Shown here: piece by piece, positions 14,185 to 21,960 of the stretch | Layout of the letters: each line of letters opens with the position of its first letter | Position numbering within the stretch: position 1 is the first letter of the stretch | Origin: CAZJFH01 sp964545205 | GTDB taxonomy: Bacteria > Pseudomonadota > Alphaproteobacteria > Rhodospirillales > Magnetospirillaceae | Direction of reading: 5' to 3' | Assembly: GCA_964545205.1 (NCBI GenBank) | Contig: CAZJFH010000079.1 | Span: 1 to 22,246, forward strand | DNA: 22,246 bases | Made by a program: the position numbers and the translations under genes | The notes under the pieces: generated by a model | The model's database searches: none | What the model saw: only the letters and a program-made list of their open reading frames with translations | What the model was told of the DNA's origin: nothing

Positions 14185-14938
14185 CCGGCTGATTTCCGAG
14201 CCCGACGGGGAGGTCTGCCCCGTCGGCTGGGTGCATTCCTACGAGACCTCGGCCGGGCTCGACGGGCCCGGCTGGCGGTTCGTGCTGTTCCTGGCCGGCT
14301 GCCAGATGCGCTGCCGCTACTGTCACAACCCCGACACCTGGCACCTGAAGAAGGGCCGGCCGATGGGCCTCGACGCGGTGATGGAGCGCATCGGCCGCTA
14401 CGGCAAGGTGCTGCGCTCGGGCGGCGTCACCATCTCGGGCGGCGAGCCGCTGGTCCAGGCGCCGTTCGTCGCCGCCCTGGCGCGGCGCTGCAAGGCGCGC
14501 GGCCTGCACGTGGCGCTCGACACCGCCGGCGGGCTGGGCGGGCGGCTCGACGATGCGGCGCTGGCCGACATCGACCTGGTGCTGCTCGACGTCAAGTCCT
14601 GGGATCCCGCCACCTATCGCTGGCTGACCGGCGCCGACATCGCGCCGACGCTGGGCTTCGCGCGGCGCCTGGCGGCGCTGGGCAAGCCGGTGTGGCTGCG
14701 CTTCGTCCTGGTCCCCGGCTGGACCGACGATGCCGCCAACGTCGAAGGCGTCGCCGACTTCGCCGCCGGCCTCGGCAATGTCGCGCGCGTCGACGTGCTG
14801 CCGTTCCACCAGCTCGGCCGCGACAAGTGGCGCGAGCTCGGCCTCAACTACACCCTCGGCGCCGTGCGGCCGCCGACGGCCGAGCGGTTGGCGGCGGCCG
14901 TGGCGGTGTTCCGCGAGCGCGGGCTGGCGGCGGTGTAG
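14141..14938 (+). CDS. pflA: Pyruvate formate-lyase activating enzyme (radical SAM)
   Basis: 265 residues from the first ATG. The radical-SAM cluster motif CxxxCxxC is GCQMRCRYCHNPDTW (Cys54, 58, 61), followed by GGVTISGGEPL (about 93-103), the SAM-contact region. The length and CHNPDTW signature fit PFL activases that lack the extra ferredoxin domain of other glycyl-radical activases. It uses a [4Fe-4S] cluster and SAM to abstract hydrogen from Gly736 of PflB. The gene overlaps the pflB end, so translation is coupled. The second ATG at 14165 is equally possible because of the local duplication; neither has a strong ribosome-binding site. Confidence 0.94.
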   Translation: MDAPSARAMDAPGARRLISEPDGEVCPVGWVHSYETSAGLDGPGWRFVLFLAGCQMRCRYCHNPDTWHLKKGRPMGLDAVMERIGRYGKVLRSGGVTISGGEPLVQAPFVAALARRCKARGLHVALDTAGGLGGRLDDAALADIDLVLLDVKSWDPATYRWLTGADIAPTLGFARRLAALGKPVWLRFVLVPGWTDDAANVEGVADFAAGLGNVARVDVLPFHQLGRDKWRELGLNYTLGAVRPPTAERLAAAVAVFRERGLAAV

Positions 14939-15024
14939 GCCGCATTCCCGCCTTGGTCTCGCCGCGGATTTGCGCTATTTCCTTGGCCCTCGCGCGAGCA
15001 AGACAGCCAGAAGGATCAGCGGCG

Positions 15025-17673
15025 ATGCTGGACAAGACGTACAACGCGGCCGACGTCGAGCCCAAGCACTACGAGGCGTGGGAGCGCTCCGGCGCCTTCC
15101 GTTGCGACGTCGCCTCGGCGGCGCGGCCCTACACGATCATGATGCCGCCGCCGAACGTCACCGGCAGCCTGCACATGGGCCACGCGCTGACCTTCACGCT
15201 GCAGGACGTGCTGACCCGCTACTGGCGCATGAAGGGCCGCGACGCGCTGTGGCAGCCCGGAACCGACCATGCCGGCATCGCCACCCAGATGGTCGTCGAG
15301 CGCCAGCTCGCGGCCGAGAACGTCACCCGCCACGACCTGGGCCGCGACAGGTTCATCGACCGCGTCTGGGAGTGGAAGGCGGAATCGGGCGGCACCATCA
15401 CCCGCCAGCTCCGCCGCCTCGGCGCCTCGCCCGACTGGAGCCGCGAGCGCTTCACCATGGACGAGGGGCTGTCGTCGGCCGTGCGCAAGGTCTTCGTCGA
15501 CCTCTACAAGCAGGGCCTGATCTACCGCGACAAGCGCCTGGTCAACTGGGACCCCAAGCTGCACACCGCGATCTCCGACCTCGAGGTCGAGCAGCGCGAG
15601 GTGCAGGGCCATATGTGGCACTTCAAGTACCCCGTCGAAGGCCTTGAAAACACTTACATCACCGTCGCCACGACCCGGCCGGAGACGATGCTGGGCGACA
15701 CCGGCGTCGCGGTGCATCCCGAGGACGAGCGCTACCGCCACCTGGTCGGCCGCCACGTCATCCTGCCGATCGTCGGCCGCCGCATCCCGATCGTCGCCGA
15801 CGAGTATTCCGACCCGACCAAGGGCACCGGCGCGGTCAAGATCACCCCGGCGCACGACTTCAACGACTTCGAGGTCGGCCGGCGGCACGATCTGGCCATG
15901 ATCAACATCCTGGACGCCAACGCTCACCTGAACGACGAGGTCCCCGAGGCCTATCGCGGGCTCGAGCGCTACGAGGCGCGCAAGAAGGTGGTCGCCGAGA
16001 TCGAGGCGCTGGGCCTGCTCGACAAGATCGACAGCCACACGCACATGGTGCCCTACGGCGACCGCTCGGGCGTGGTCATCGAGCCGTGGCTGACCGACCA
16101 GTGGTTCGTCGACGCCAAGACCCTGGCCAAGCCGGCGATCGACGCGGTCGAGCGCGGCCGCACGGTGTTCGTGCCGCGGCACTGGGAGAACACCTATTTC
16201 GAATGGATGCGCAACATCCAGCCCTGGTGCATCTCGCGCCAGATCTGGTGGGGCCATCAGGTGCCGGCCTGGTACGGCCCCGACGGCAAGGTGTTCGTCG
16301 AGCTGTCCGAGGAGGAAGCGCTCGAGGTCGCCGAGAAGCATTACGGCCGCCGCGTCGAGCTGACGCGCGATTCCGACGTCCTCGACACCTGGTTCTCATC
16401 GGCGATGTGGCCGTTCTCGACCCTGGGCTGGCCCGACCGCACGCCCGAGCTCGACCGCTACTATCCGACCGACGTGCTGGTCACCGGCTTCGACATCATC
16501 TTCTTCTGGGTCGCCCGGATGATGATGATGGGCCTGCACTTCATGGGCGACGTGCCGTTCCGCGAGATCTACATCCACGCCCTGGTCCGCGACGAGAAGG
16601 GCCAGAAGATGTCGAAGTCGAAGGGCAACATCATCGACCCGCTGGTGCTGATCGACAAATACGGCACCGACGCGCTGCGCTTCACCCTGTGCGCCCTGGC
16701 GGCGCAGGGCCGCGACATCAAGCTGGCCGAGAGCCGGGTCGAGGGCTACCGCAACTTCGCGACCAAGCTGTGGAACGCGGCCCGCTTCTGCCAGATGAAC
16801 GAGTGCCGCCCGCCCGAGCGCTTCGAGGTCCGCGAGCTGACCCAGACGGTCAACCGCTGGATCGCCGGCAAGGTCGCCGAGACCGCCGGGCGCACCGCGC
16901 TGGCGCTGGAGACCTACAAGTTCAACGACGCCGCCAACGCCGTCTACCAGTTCACCTGGGGCACCTTCTGCGACTGGTACCTGGAATTCGCCAAGCCGAT
17001 CTTCGGCGGCGCCGACGAGGCGGCCAAGGCCGAGACCCGCGCCACCGCCGCCTGGGTGCTCGACCAGATCCTGACCATGCTGCACCCGTTCATGCCCTAC
17101 ATCACCGAGGAGCTGTGGGAGAAGACGGCCGAGGGCGGCCGCGCCGGCATGCTGATCGGCGGCGACTGGCCGCAATACGACTTCCGCGCCGACCAGGCCG
17201 CCGACGCCGAGATGGACTGGGTGGTGCAGCTCGTCACCGCCGTGCGCGCCGTGCGCTCCGAGATGAACGTGCCGCCGGGGGCGAAGCTGCAGGCGATCCT
17301 GCGCGGCGCCGGCGACGAGACGGCCAGGCGCCTCGACGCCCACCGCGACATCATCCAGACCCTGGCCCGCCTGGACTCGGTGACGCTCGGCGACGAGGCG
17401 CCGAAGGGCTCGGTGCAGGTGGTGGTCGGCGAGGCGACGGTGGTGCTGCCGCTGGCCGGCCATATCGACGTCGCCCAGGAGCAGGCGCGCCTCTCCAAGG
17501 AGCTGTCGAAGATCGAGGCCGAGATGGCCAAGATCGACAAGAAGCTCGGCAACGAGGCCTTCATCTCCAAGGCCGATCCCGAGGTGGTGCAGGAGCAGCG
17601 CGAGCGCCGCGACGACTACCTCGCCAAGCGCGCCAAGATCGCCGAGGCGCTGGAGCGGCTGCGGGCGATGTAG
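15025..17673 (+). CDS. valS: Valyl-tRNA synthetase
   Basis: 882 residues, a class I synthetase. PPPNVTGSLHMGH (41-53) carries the HIGH-type motif as HMGH, and KMSKS is at 528-532. An editing domain lies between them (for example TTRPETMLGDTGVAVHP), with the anticodon-binding region after KMSKS. The C-terminal coiled coil (VAQEQARLSKELSKIEAEMAKIDKKL and beyond) is the ValRS tRNA-binding arm. It charges tRNA-Val and is essential. ATG 15025 matches the family start; an open frame runs upstream into pflA and is discounted. A weak promoter candidate is TTGGTC-N17-TATTTC (14953-14981), which the gene would need if separated from an ancestral popZ-valS unit. Confidence 0.97.
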   Translation: MLDKTYNAADVEPKHYEAWERSGAFRCDVASAARPYTIMMPPPNVTGSLHMGHALTFTLQDVLTRYWRMKGRDALWQPGTDHAGIATQMVVERQLAAENVTRHDLGRDRFIDRVWEWKAESGGTITRQLRRLGASPDWSRERFTMDEGLSSAVRKVFVDLYKQGLIYRDKRLVNWDPKLHTAISDLEVEQREVQGHMWHFKYPVEGLENTYITVATTRPETMLGDTGVAVHPEDERYRHLVGRHVILPIVGRRIPIVADEYSDPTKGTGAVKITPAHDFNDFEVGRRHDLAMINILDANAHLNDEVPEAYRGLERYEARKKVVAEIEALGLLDKIDSHTHMVPYGDRSGVVIEPWLTDQWFVDAKTLAKPAIDAVERGRTVFVPRHWENTYFEWMRNIQPWCISRQIWWGHQVPAWYGPDGKVFVELSEEEALEVAEKHYGRRVELTRDSDVLDTWFSSAMWPFSTLGWPDRTPELDRYYPTDVLVTGFDIIFFWVARMMMMGLHFMGDVPFREIYIHALVRDEKGQKMSKSKGNIIDPLVLIDKYGTDALRFTLCALAAQGRDIKLAESRVEGYRNFATKLWNAARFCQMNECRPPERFEVRELTQTVNRWIAGKVAETAGRTALALETYKFNDAANAVYQFTWGTFCDWYLEFAKPIFGGADEAAKAETRATAAWVLDQILTMLHPFMPYITEELWEKTAEGGRAGMLIGGDWPQYDFRADQAADAEMDWVVQLVTAVRAVRSEMNVPPGAKLQAILRGAGDETARRLDAHRDIIQTLARLDSVTLGDEAPKGSVQVVVGEATVVLPLAGHIDVAQEQARLSKELSKIEAEMAKIDKKLGNEAFISKADPEVVQEQRERRDDYLAKRAKIAEALERLRAM

Positions 17674-17744
17674 CCGGGCGGTTTGTGACGTTCTTTCCGG
17701 GCCGCCGCTGCTATAGTGGCGTCGGGGCCGGAAGGGGGGCTGTC

Positions 17745-19505
17745 ATGGGCGATCGGGGTCGGCCGCAAACGCAGGAGCTGTTCGTCAGGCCGCCGGCGAC
17801 GGCGGAGATGCGCGACCCGCTGCGCGCCGACTGGAATCTGGCGCTCGCCGAGCTCGCCGCCGACCCGGCCGCGACGATCGATTTCGGCCTGATGAGCGGC
17901 ATCTTCGAGAATTTCCTCGACGTCGTCGGCCTGCCGGTGGCGATCATCGACCTCAACGGGCATGTCCTCGCCTCGTCGCGCTGGCAGCGGGTGTGCGCGG
18001 ACTTCCACCGCGCCAAGCCCGGCACCCTGGCCCGCTGCGTCGAAAGCGACGTCAGCCTGTCGCGCGACATGGCGGCCGGCAAGAGCTACGCCATCTACCG
18101 CTGCCGCAACGGCCTGACCGACTGCGCGACGCCGATCGTCGTCGAGGGCGTTCACGTCGCCAACCTGTTCGTCGGCCAATTCCTGCTGGCGCCGCCCGAC
18201 CCGGACTGGTTCCGGGATCAGCAGCGGCAGTTCGGGTTCGAGCCGGCGGCCTATGCCGAGGCGCTGGCCGAGGTGCCGATCATCGCCGAGCACAAGCTGC
18301 CGGCGATCCTCAAGCTGATGGGCGGGCTGGCGGAACAGCTCGCGCGCCAGAGCCTGGCCTATGCCGCCGTCGAGCGGCAGGTCGCCGAGCGGACGCGCGA
18401 ACTGGCCGAAGCCCATGATCGCCTGCGCCAGATCGCCGCGCGGGCGCCGGGCGTGCTCTACCAATTCCTGCAGCGGGCCGACGGCGGCTTCTGCATGCCT
18501 TACGCCAGCGACGCGCTGATCGACCTGTTCGGCCTCGCCCCCGCCGCGGTGCGCGAGGACGCCGGCGCGTTGCTCGCGCTGGTCCATCCGGACGACCTCG
18601 ACGCGCTGCTCGATTCGGTGCGGGTCTCGGCCGAGACGCTGACGCCGTGGCGCCAAGAGTTCCGGTTGCGCGACGCCGACGGGGCGGTGCGCTGGATCGG
18701 CGGCGACTCGCTGCCGCAGCGCACGCCGGACGGCGAGACCCTGTGGCACGGCTTCATCAGCGACGTCACCGCGCGCAAGCAGGCCGAGGAGGCCGCGCAG
18801 CGGCGGGCGCGCGAGCTCGCCGCCTCGAACAACGACCTCGAGCAGTTCGCCTATGTCGCCTCCCACGACCTGCGCCAGCCGTTGCGCATGGTCAATTCCT
18901 ATCTGGCGCTGATCGAGCGCCGCTACGCCGACAAGCTCGACGACGACGGCCGCGAGTTCATCGGCTACGCCCGCGACGGCGCCCTGCAGATGGACAGGCT
19001 GATCCTCGACCTGCTCGAATATTCGCGCATCGGCCGCGACGGCCGGCCGGCCGAGACCGTCGATCTCGGCGAGGCGCTGGACAAGGCGCTGCATCACCTG
19101 CAGCCGGTGATCGACGAGGCCGGATGCGCGGTGCGGGTCGAGCGCCGGCCGGCGCCGGTGGTCGGCAACCGCTCGGAGCTGGTGCGGCTGTTCGTCAATC
19201 TGGTCGGCAACGCCGTCAAATACCGCGAGCCCAGCCGCCGGCCGCGCGTCCAGGTGCGCTGGTGCCGCGAGAACGGCCACTGGCAGGTCTCGGTCGGCGA
19301 CAACGGCATCGGCATCGCCCCCGAGTTCCAGGCCGACATCTTCAAGATCTTCCGCCGCCTGCACACCACCCAGCAGTACGAAGGCACCGGCATCGGGCTG
19401 GCGGTGTGCCAGAAGATCGTCGAGGGCCACGGCGGCCGCATGTGGGTCGAGTCCGAGGCGGGCAAGGGCAGCAGCTTTCATTTCACGGTTCCGGCGGCAC
19501 CGTGA
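17745..19505 (+). CDS. Sensor histidine kinase with PocR and PAS domains
   Basis: 586 residues with no transmembrane helix, so probably cytoplasmic. Residues about 40-205 form a PocR-type ligand-binding domain (FENFLDVVGLPVAIIDLNG, then cysteine-rich YRCRNGLTDCATPI and NLFVGQFLL). A short coiled coil leads to a PAS fold (about 215-345, ending HGFISDVTARKQAEE). The HisKA helix YVASHDLRQPLR has the phospho-acceptor His374. The ATPase domain shows LVGNAVKYRE, GDNGIGI and GTGIGLAVC. PocR domains are thought to bind small organic compounds; the ligand here is unknown. No response regulator is adjacent. ATG 17745 follows GGAAGGGGGG; TATAGT at 17712-17717 is a possible -10. Its stop overlaps the next gene's start. 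Confidence 0.9.
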   Translation: MGDRGRPQTQELFVRPPATAEMRDPLRADWNLALAELAADPAATIDFGLMSGIFENFLDVVGLPVAIIDLNGHVLASSRWQRVCADFHRAKPGTLARCVESDVSLSRDMAAGKSYAIYRCRNGLTDCATPIVVEGVHVANLFVGQFLLAPPDPDWFRDQQRQFGFEPAAYAEALAEVPIIAEHKLPAILKLMGGLAEQLARQSLAYAAVERQVAERTRELAEAHDRLRQIAARAPGVLYQFLQRADGGFCMPYASDALIDLFGLAPAAVREDAGALLALVHPDDLDALLDSVRVSAETLTPWRQEFRLRDADGAVRWIGGDSLPQRTPDGETLWHGFISDVTARKQAEEAAQRRARELAASNNDLEQFAYVASHDLRQPLRMVNSYLALIERRYADKLDDDGREFIGYARDGALQMDRLILDLLEYSRIGRDGRPAETVDLGEALDKALHHLQPVIDEAGCAVRVERRPAPVVGNRSELVRLFVNLVGNAVKYREPSRRPRVQVRWCRENGHWQVSVGDNGIGIAPEFQADIFKIFRRLHTTQQYEGTGIGLAVCQKIVEGHGGRMWVESEAGKGSSFHFTVPAAP

Positions 19506-20035
19506 GAGCGGTTCGCCTTTTGATCGGGCTGGTGCTGCTGCTCCTGGCGCTGGCTGTGCCGGCGGCGCTGCTTCTGCCGGTGCCCGTTCCCGAACGGGCG
19601 CCGTTGACCGAGACGGCCGACGCCGTGCTGGTCGAGAAGTCCAGCCGGCGCCTTCTGCTGCTCAAGGCCGGGGAGGTTCTGCGCGAATACCCGATCTCGC
19701 TCGGCCGCCAGCCGGTCGGCCACAAGCGGATGGAAGGCGACGGGCGGACGCCGGAGGGCCTGTACGTGCTCGACTGGCGCAATCCCGACAGCCGCTATCA
19801 TCTGTCGCTGCACGTGTCCTATCCCGACGCCGCCGACCGCGCCGCGGCCGCCGGGCGGGGCGTTCCGCCGGGCGGCGACATCATGATCCACGGGCTGCCG
19901 AACGGCCTCGGTTGGCTCGGCCGGCGCCACCTCGACCGCGACTGGACCGACGGCTGCATTGCCGTAACCAACCAGGAGATCGAGGAAATCTGGGGCGCCG
20001 TACCGAACGGCACGCCCATCGAGATACGGCCCTAA
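19502..20035 (+). CDS. L,D-transpeptidase family protein (YkuD fold, YafK-like)
   Basis: 177 residues from a GTG start that overlaps the kinase stop as GTGA. Residues about 5-27 form a hydrophobic anchor or signal; the rest would be periplasmic. The YkuD domain is marked by ADAVLVEKSSRRLLLL (39-54), GDGRTPEGLYVL (79-90), IMIHGLPNG with His130, and WTDGCIAV with catalytic Cys152. These enzymes make or edit 3-3 crosslinks in peptidoglycan or attach proteins to it; the HxxxN and DGC-I-A form is the YafK-like branch, some of whose members cut rather than make crosslinks. No strong ribosome-binding site is visible, so expression may depend on translational coupling to the kinase. Confidence 0.85.
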   Translation: MRAVRLLIGLVLLLLALAVPAALLLPVPVPERAPLTETADAVLVEKSSRRLLLLKAGEVLREYPISLGRQPVGHKRMEGDGRTPEGLYVLDWRNPDSRYHLSLHVSYPDAADRAAAAGRGVPPGGDIMIHGLPNGLGWLGRRHLDRDWTDGCIAVTNQEIEEIWGAVPNGTPIEIRP

Positions 20036-20128
20036 CGACAGCCCTGCGCCGACTCAAGTCAGGGCGGCAATCGGCGGCGGCGATGCACATATCGAGTCCC
20101 GGATCGGTAACGACGGGAGGACCCTGCG

Positions 20129-20851
20129 ATGCCCCTATCGGCGAGTCTGCGTGTGCTGGCGCTGGCCGGCGGCATCGTCGTGGCCCATCCCGCGACGGCG
20201 GCGGCGGGCACCTATCCCGATCCCGAGGCGCCGTCCTTCGACGCCACCGCCTGGCGCTCGCTCGACGTCAAGACCCTCGACACCGAGTTCGCCGAGACCC
20301 ACCTGACGGTGCCGCTGCAGGCGGTGACCAGCGTCCACATGCGCCGGGCCACGGCCGGCGACCCCGGCGAGGTGGTGTCGCTGTGGATCGAGCTGACGCT
20401 GCCCGAGCTGCGCACCGTCGGCTGGGACACCATCGAACGCTTCCGCCAGCCGGGCGCTCCGGACGTGCTGTGGATGCGGCTGCACGCCGACCTGCCGCCG
20501 GGTCAGATGCAGCGACTGGAGCACCAGTTGCAGCAGGCCAAGGCGCGCGGGCTGTACCGCGAGATCACCAGGGACCACTGGCACGGCCTGCGCCTGTACG
20601 CGCTTTCGAATCCGAACCTGCCGCAGGTGATGGAAGGCTTCTACGAGGGCGCCGCCGGCCAGCGCTACGTCGAGTGCCGGCTGGAGACGGCGCAGCCGTC
20701 GTGCAGCGCCACGTTCCAGCGGCCCGAGGGCATCACCGTCGAATACAGCTTCGGCCTGTCCTGGCTCGACCGCATGGAGTGGCTCGACGGCAAGGTCCGC
20801 GCCCTGCTGGCCAGCTTCGTTCCCGACCCGCAGGTCGGCGCCGCCGAGTGA
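20129..20851 (+). CDS. Exported protein of unknown function
   Basis: 240 residues that I do not recognise as a known family. An N-terminal signal peptide is clear: MPLSASLR, a hydrophobic core, then a likely cut near ATAAA (about residue 22-27). The mature part has no membrane helix. It contains two cysteines (ECRLE and SCSAT) about ten residues apart that could form a disulfide in the periplasm. It ends with an amphipathic stretch WLDRMEWLDGKVRALLASF. GGGAGG at 20115-20120 supports the ATG at 20129. A hairpin (20041-20065) lies between the transpeptidase gene and this one, so it may be transcribed separately. Confidence 0.8.
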   Translation: MPLSASLRVLALAGGIVVAHPATAAAGTYPDPEAPSFDATAWRSLDVKTLDTEFAETHLTVPLQAVTSVHMRRATAGDPGEVVSLWIELTLPELRTVGWDTIERFRQPGAPDVLWMRLHADLPPGQMQRLEHQLQQAKARGLYREITRDHWHGLRLYALSNPNLPQVMEGFYEGAAGQRYVECRLETAQPSCSATFQRPEGITVEYSFGLSWLDRMEWLDGKVRALLASFVPDPQVGAAE

Positions 20852-20974
20852 CGCCACGCCGCCTGCGGCTAGCGCGGATGCCGGTCCGCGCTGTTGCGCG
20901 ACGGTGTCGTGAAACCCCGGTGCGAGATTCGAAGGTCCGGGCGGCCCCCCCTCCCGAACGCCGCCCGGACCCAC

Positions 20975-21000
20975 GGAGCGGCGGCCGTCGGCGCCGCTCC
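20975..21000. terminator. Hairpin 3' of the hemerythrin gene
   Basis: A perfect 9-bp stem GGAGCGGCG/CGCCGCTCC with an 8-nt loop lies 7 nt beyond the hemerythrin stop and between two convergent genes. There is no T-run, so termination strength is uncertain. Confidence 0.45.
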
Positions 21001-21007
21001 GGCAGGA

Positions 21008-21409
21008 TCACGCCGCCTCGGCGGCGCAGGAGGTGCCCAGCATCCGATCCGAACCCAGGATATGGCCGAGGAACCACAGCGATATGAACCGCAGCATGTC
21101 CTCGTGCAGGGCGATGCCGCCCGTGCCGAATTGCCGCGCGAACCGCTCCATGTGGTCCAGGAAATCGTCGTGCTCCAGCTTGTGCAGGCCGTATCCGGCG
21201 AAGCCGTTGCGGCGCATCAGGCTCTCTTCCTCGGCGAAATGGGCGCGGGTGTCGACGATCATCCGTGCGAACGCCGCCTTGGCGTCGGCCAGCCGGCCCG
21301 CCGCCACCATGTCCTGGATGTCCGCCAGTTCCGCCAGCACCTGGCGGTGGTCCTCGTCCATGAACGCGACCCCGGAACTCATCACCGGATCCCATCGCAG
21401 CACGTTCAT
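21008..21409 (-). CDS. Bacteriohemerythrin
   Basis: 133 residues, a single hemerythrin domain without added sensor parts. All diiron ligands are visible: His21 (DEDHRQVL), His57 and Glu61 (HFAEE), His76 and His80 (HKLEH), His116 and Asp121 (HILGSD). Such proteins bind O2 reversibly at a diiron centre and serve in O2 storage, sensing or delivery. GGAGG lies 6 nt before the ATG. It stands alone on the minus strand. Given O2-dependent BoxB and O2-sensitive PFL nearby, an O2-related role is thematically fitting, but a link is only inferred. Confidence 0.94.
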   Translation of the reverse strand: MNVLRWDPVMSSGVAFMDEDHRQVLAELADIQDMVAAGRLADAKAAFARMIVDTRAHFAEEESLMRRNGFAGYGLHKLEHDDFLDHMERFARQFGTGGIALHEDMLRFISLWFLGHILGSDRMLGTSCAAEAA

Positions 21410-21586
21410 CGCCAGCCTCCACGATCTCCGAACAACGGTGATCGAATAAAGGCTAACACCCGTGCCGCGGCGTCCTAAGTGAATGTTGCGGGACGAAAAG
21501 TCACGGCAACAGTGCCGTCGGCCGCGAGCAAAGTCCTCGCCGGCGCAAGGGCCGAAACATTCTTGAAACTTGTGGAGCCGGACGCG

Positions 21587-21814
21587 TCAGTGCGCGAAGG
21601 CGGGCACCAGGCCGCGGGCCTCGACCAGTTGTTCGGCCGGGGAACCGGCGACGGTGCACACGACCGTGACTCCCGAGAGGCGCCCCGTCGACCACAGGGT
21701 GTCGACGCGGCGGAGCGCCTGGCCGAGGTCGTCGGTCCCCAGCCCTCCGGCGGCCGGCCGCAGACTGCCGGCGGGATCGCGCACATACGGTTGAACCGTG
21801 TAGTACCCGGTCAT
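21587..21814 (-). CDS. Small hypothetical protein, 75 residues
   Basis: 75 residues starting MTGYYTVQPYVRDP and ending ARGLVPAFAH. I do not recognise a family. The part DDLGQALRRVDTLWSTGRLSGVTVVCTVAG suggests a helix followed by a strand. GGGAGG lies 5 nt before the ATG at 21814, and codon use is like the neighbours. An in-frame extension to 21856 lacks such a site. No signal peptide or membrane helix is seen. It lies between hemerythrin and the terminal repeat, both genes on the minus strand but 177 nt apart. Confidence 0.6.
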   Translation of the reverse strand: MTGYYTVQPYVRDPAGSLRPAAGGLGTDDLGQALRRVDTLWSTGRLSGVTVVCTVAGSPAEQLVEARGLVPAFAH

Positions 21815-21960
21815 CGACGCCTCCCTGGTTTTTTGGTTGGCGAACATCCTAGCCATCCGGGACTGATCGGGGAATCACCCATACGGATGCGACCCCATGC
21901 CGCGCCTCATACCAAGGGGTAGGGAACCGGGTGGGACCGGGGTACCGGCAAATGCCCCGG

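Noticed and set aside
16086..17744. N-terminal extension of the histidine kinase frame across valS
   Set aside because: The extension is an Arg-rich shadow of valS; the ATG at 17745 has a strong ribosome-binding site and begins the recognisable protein.
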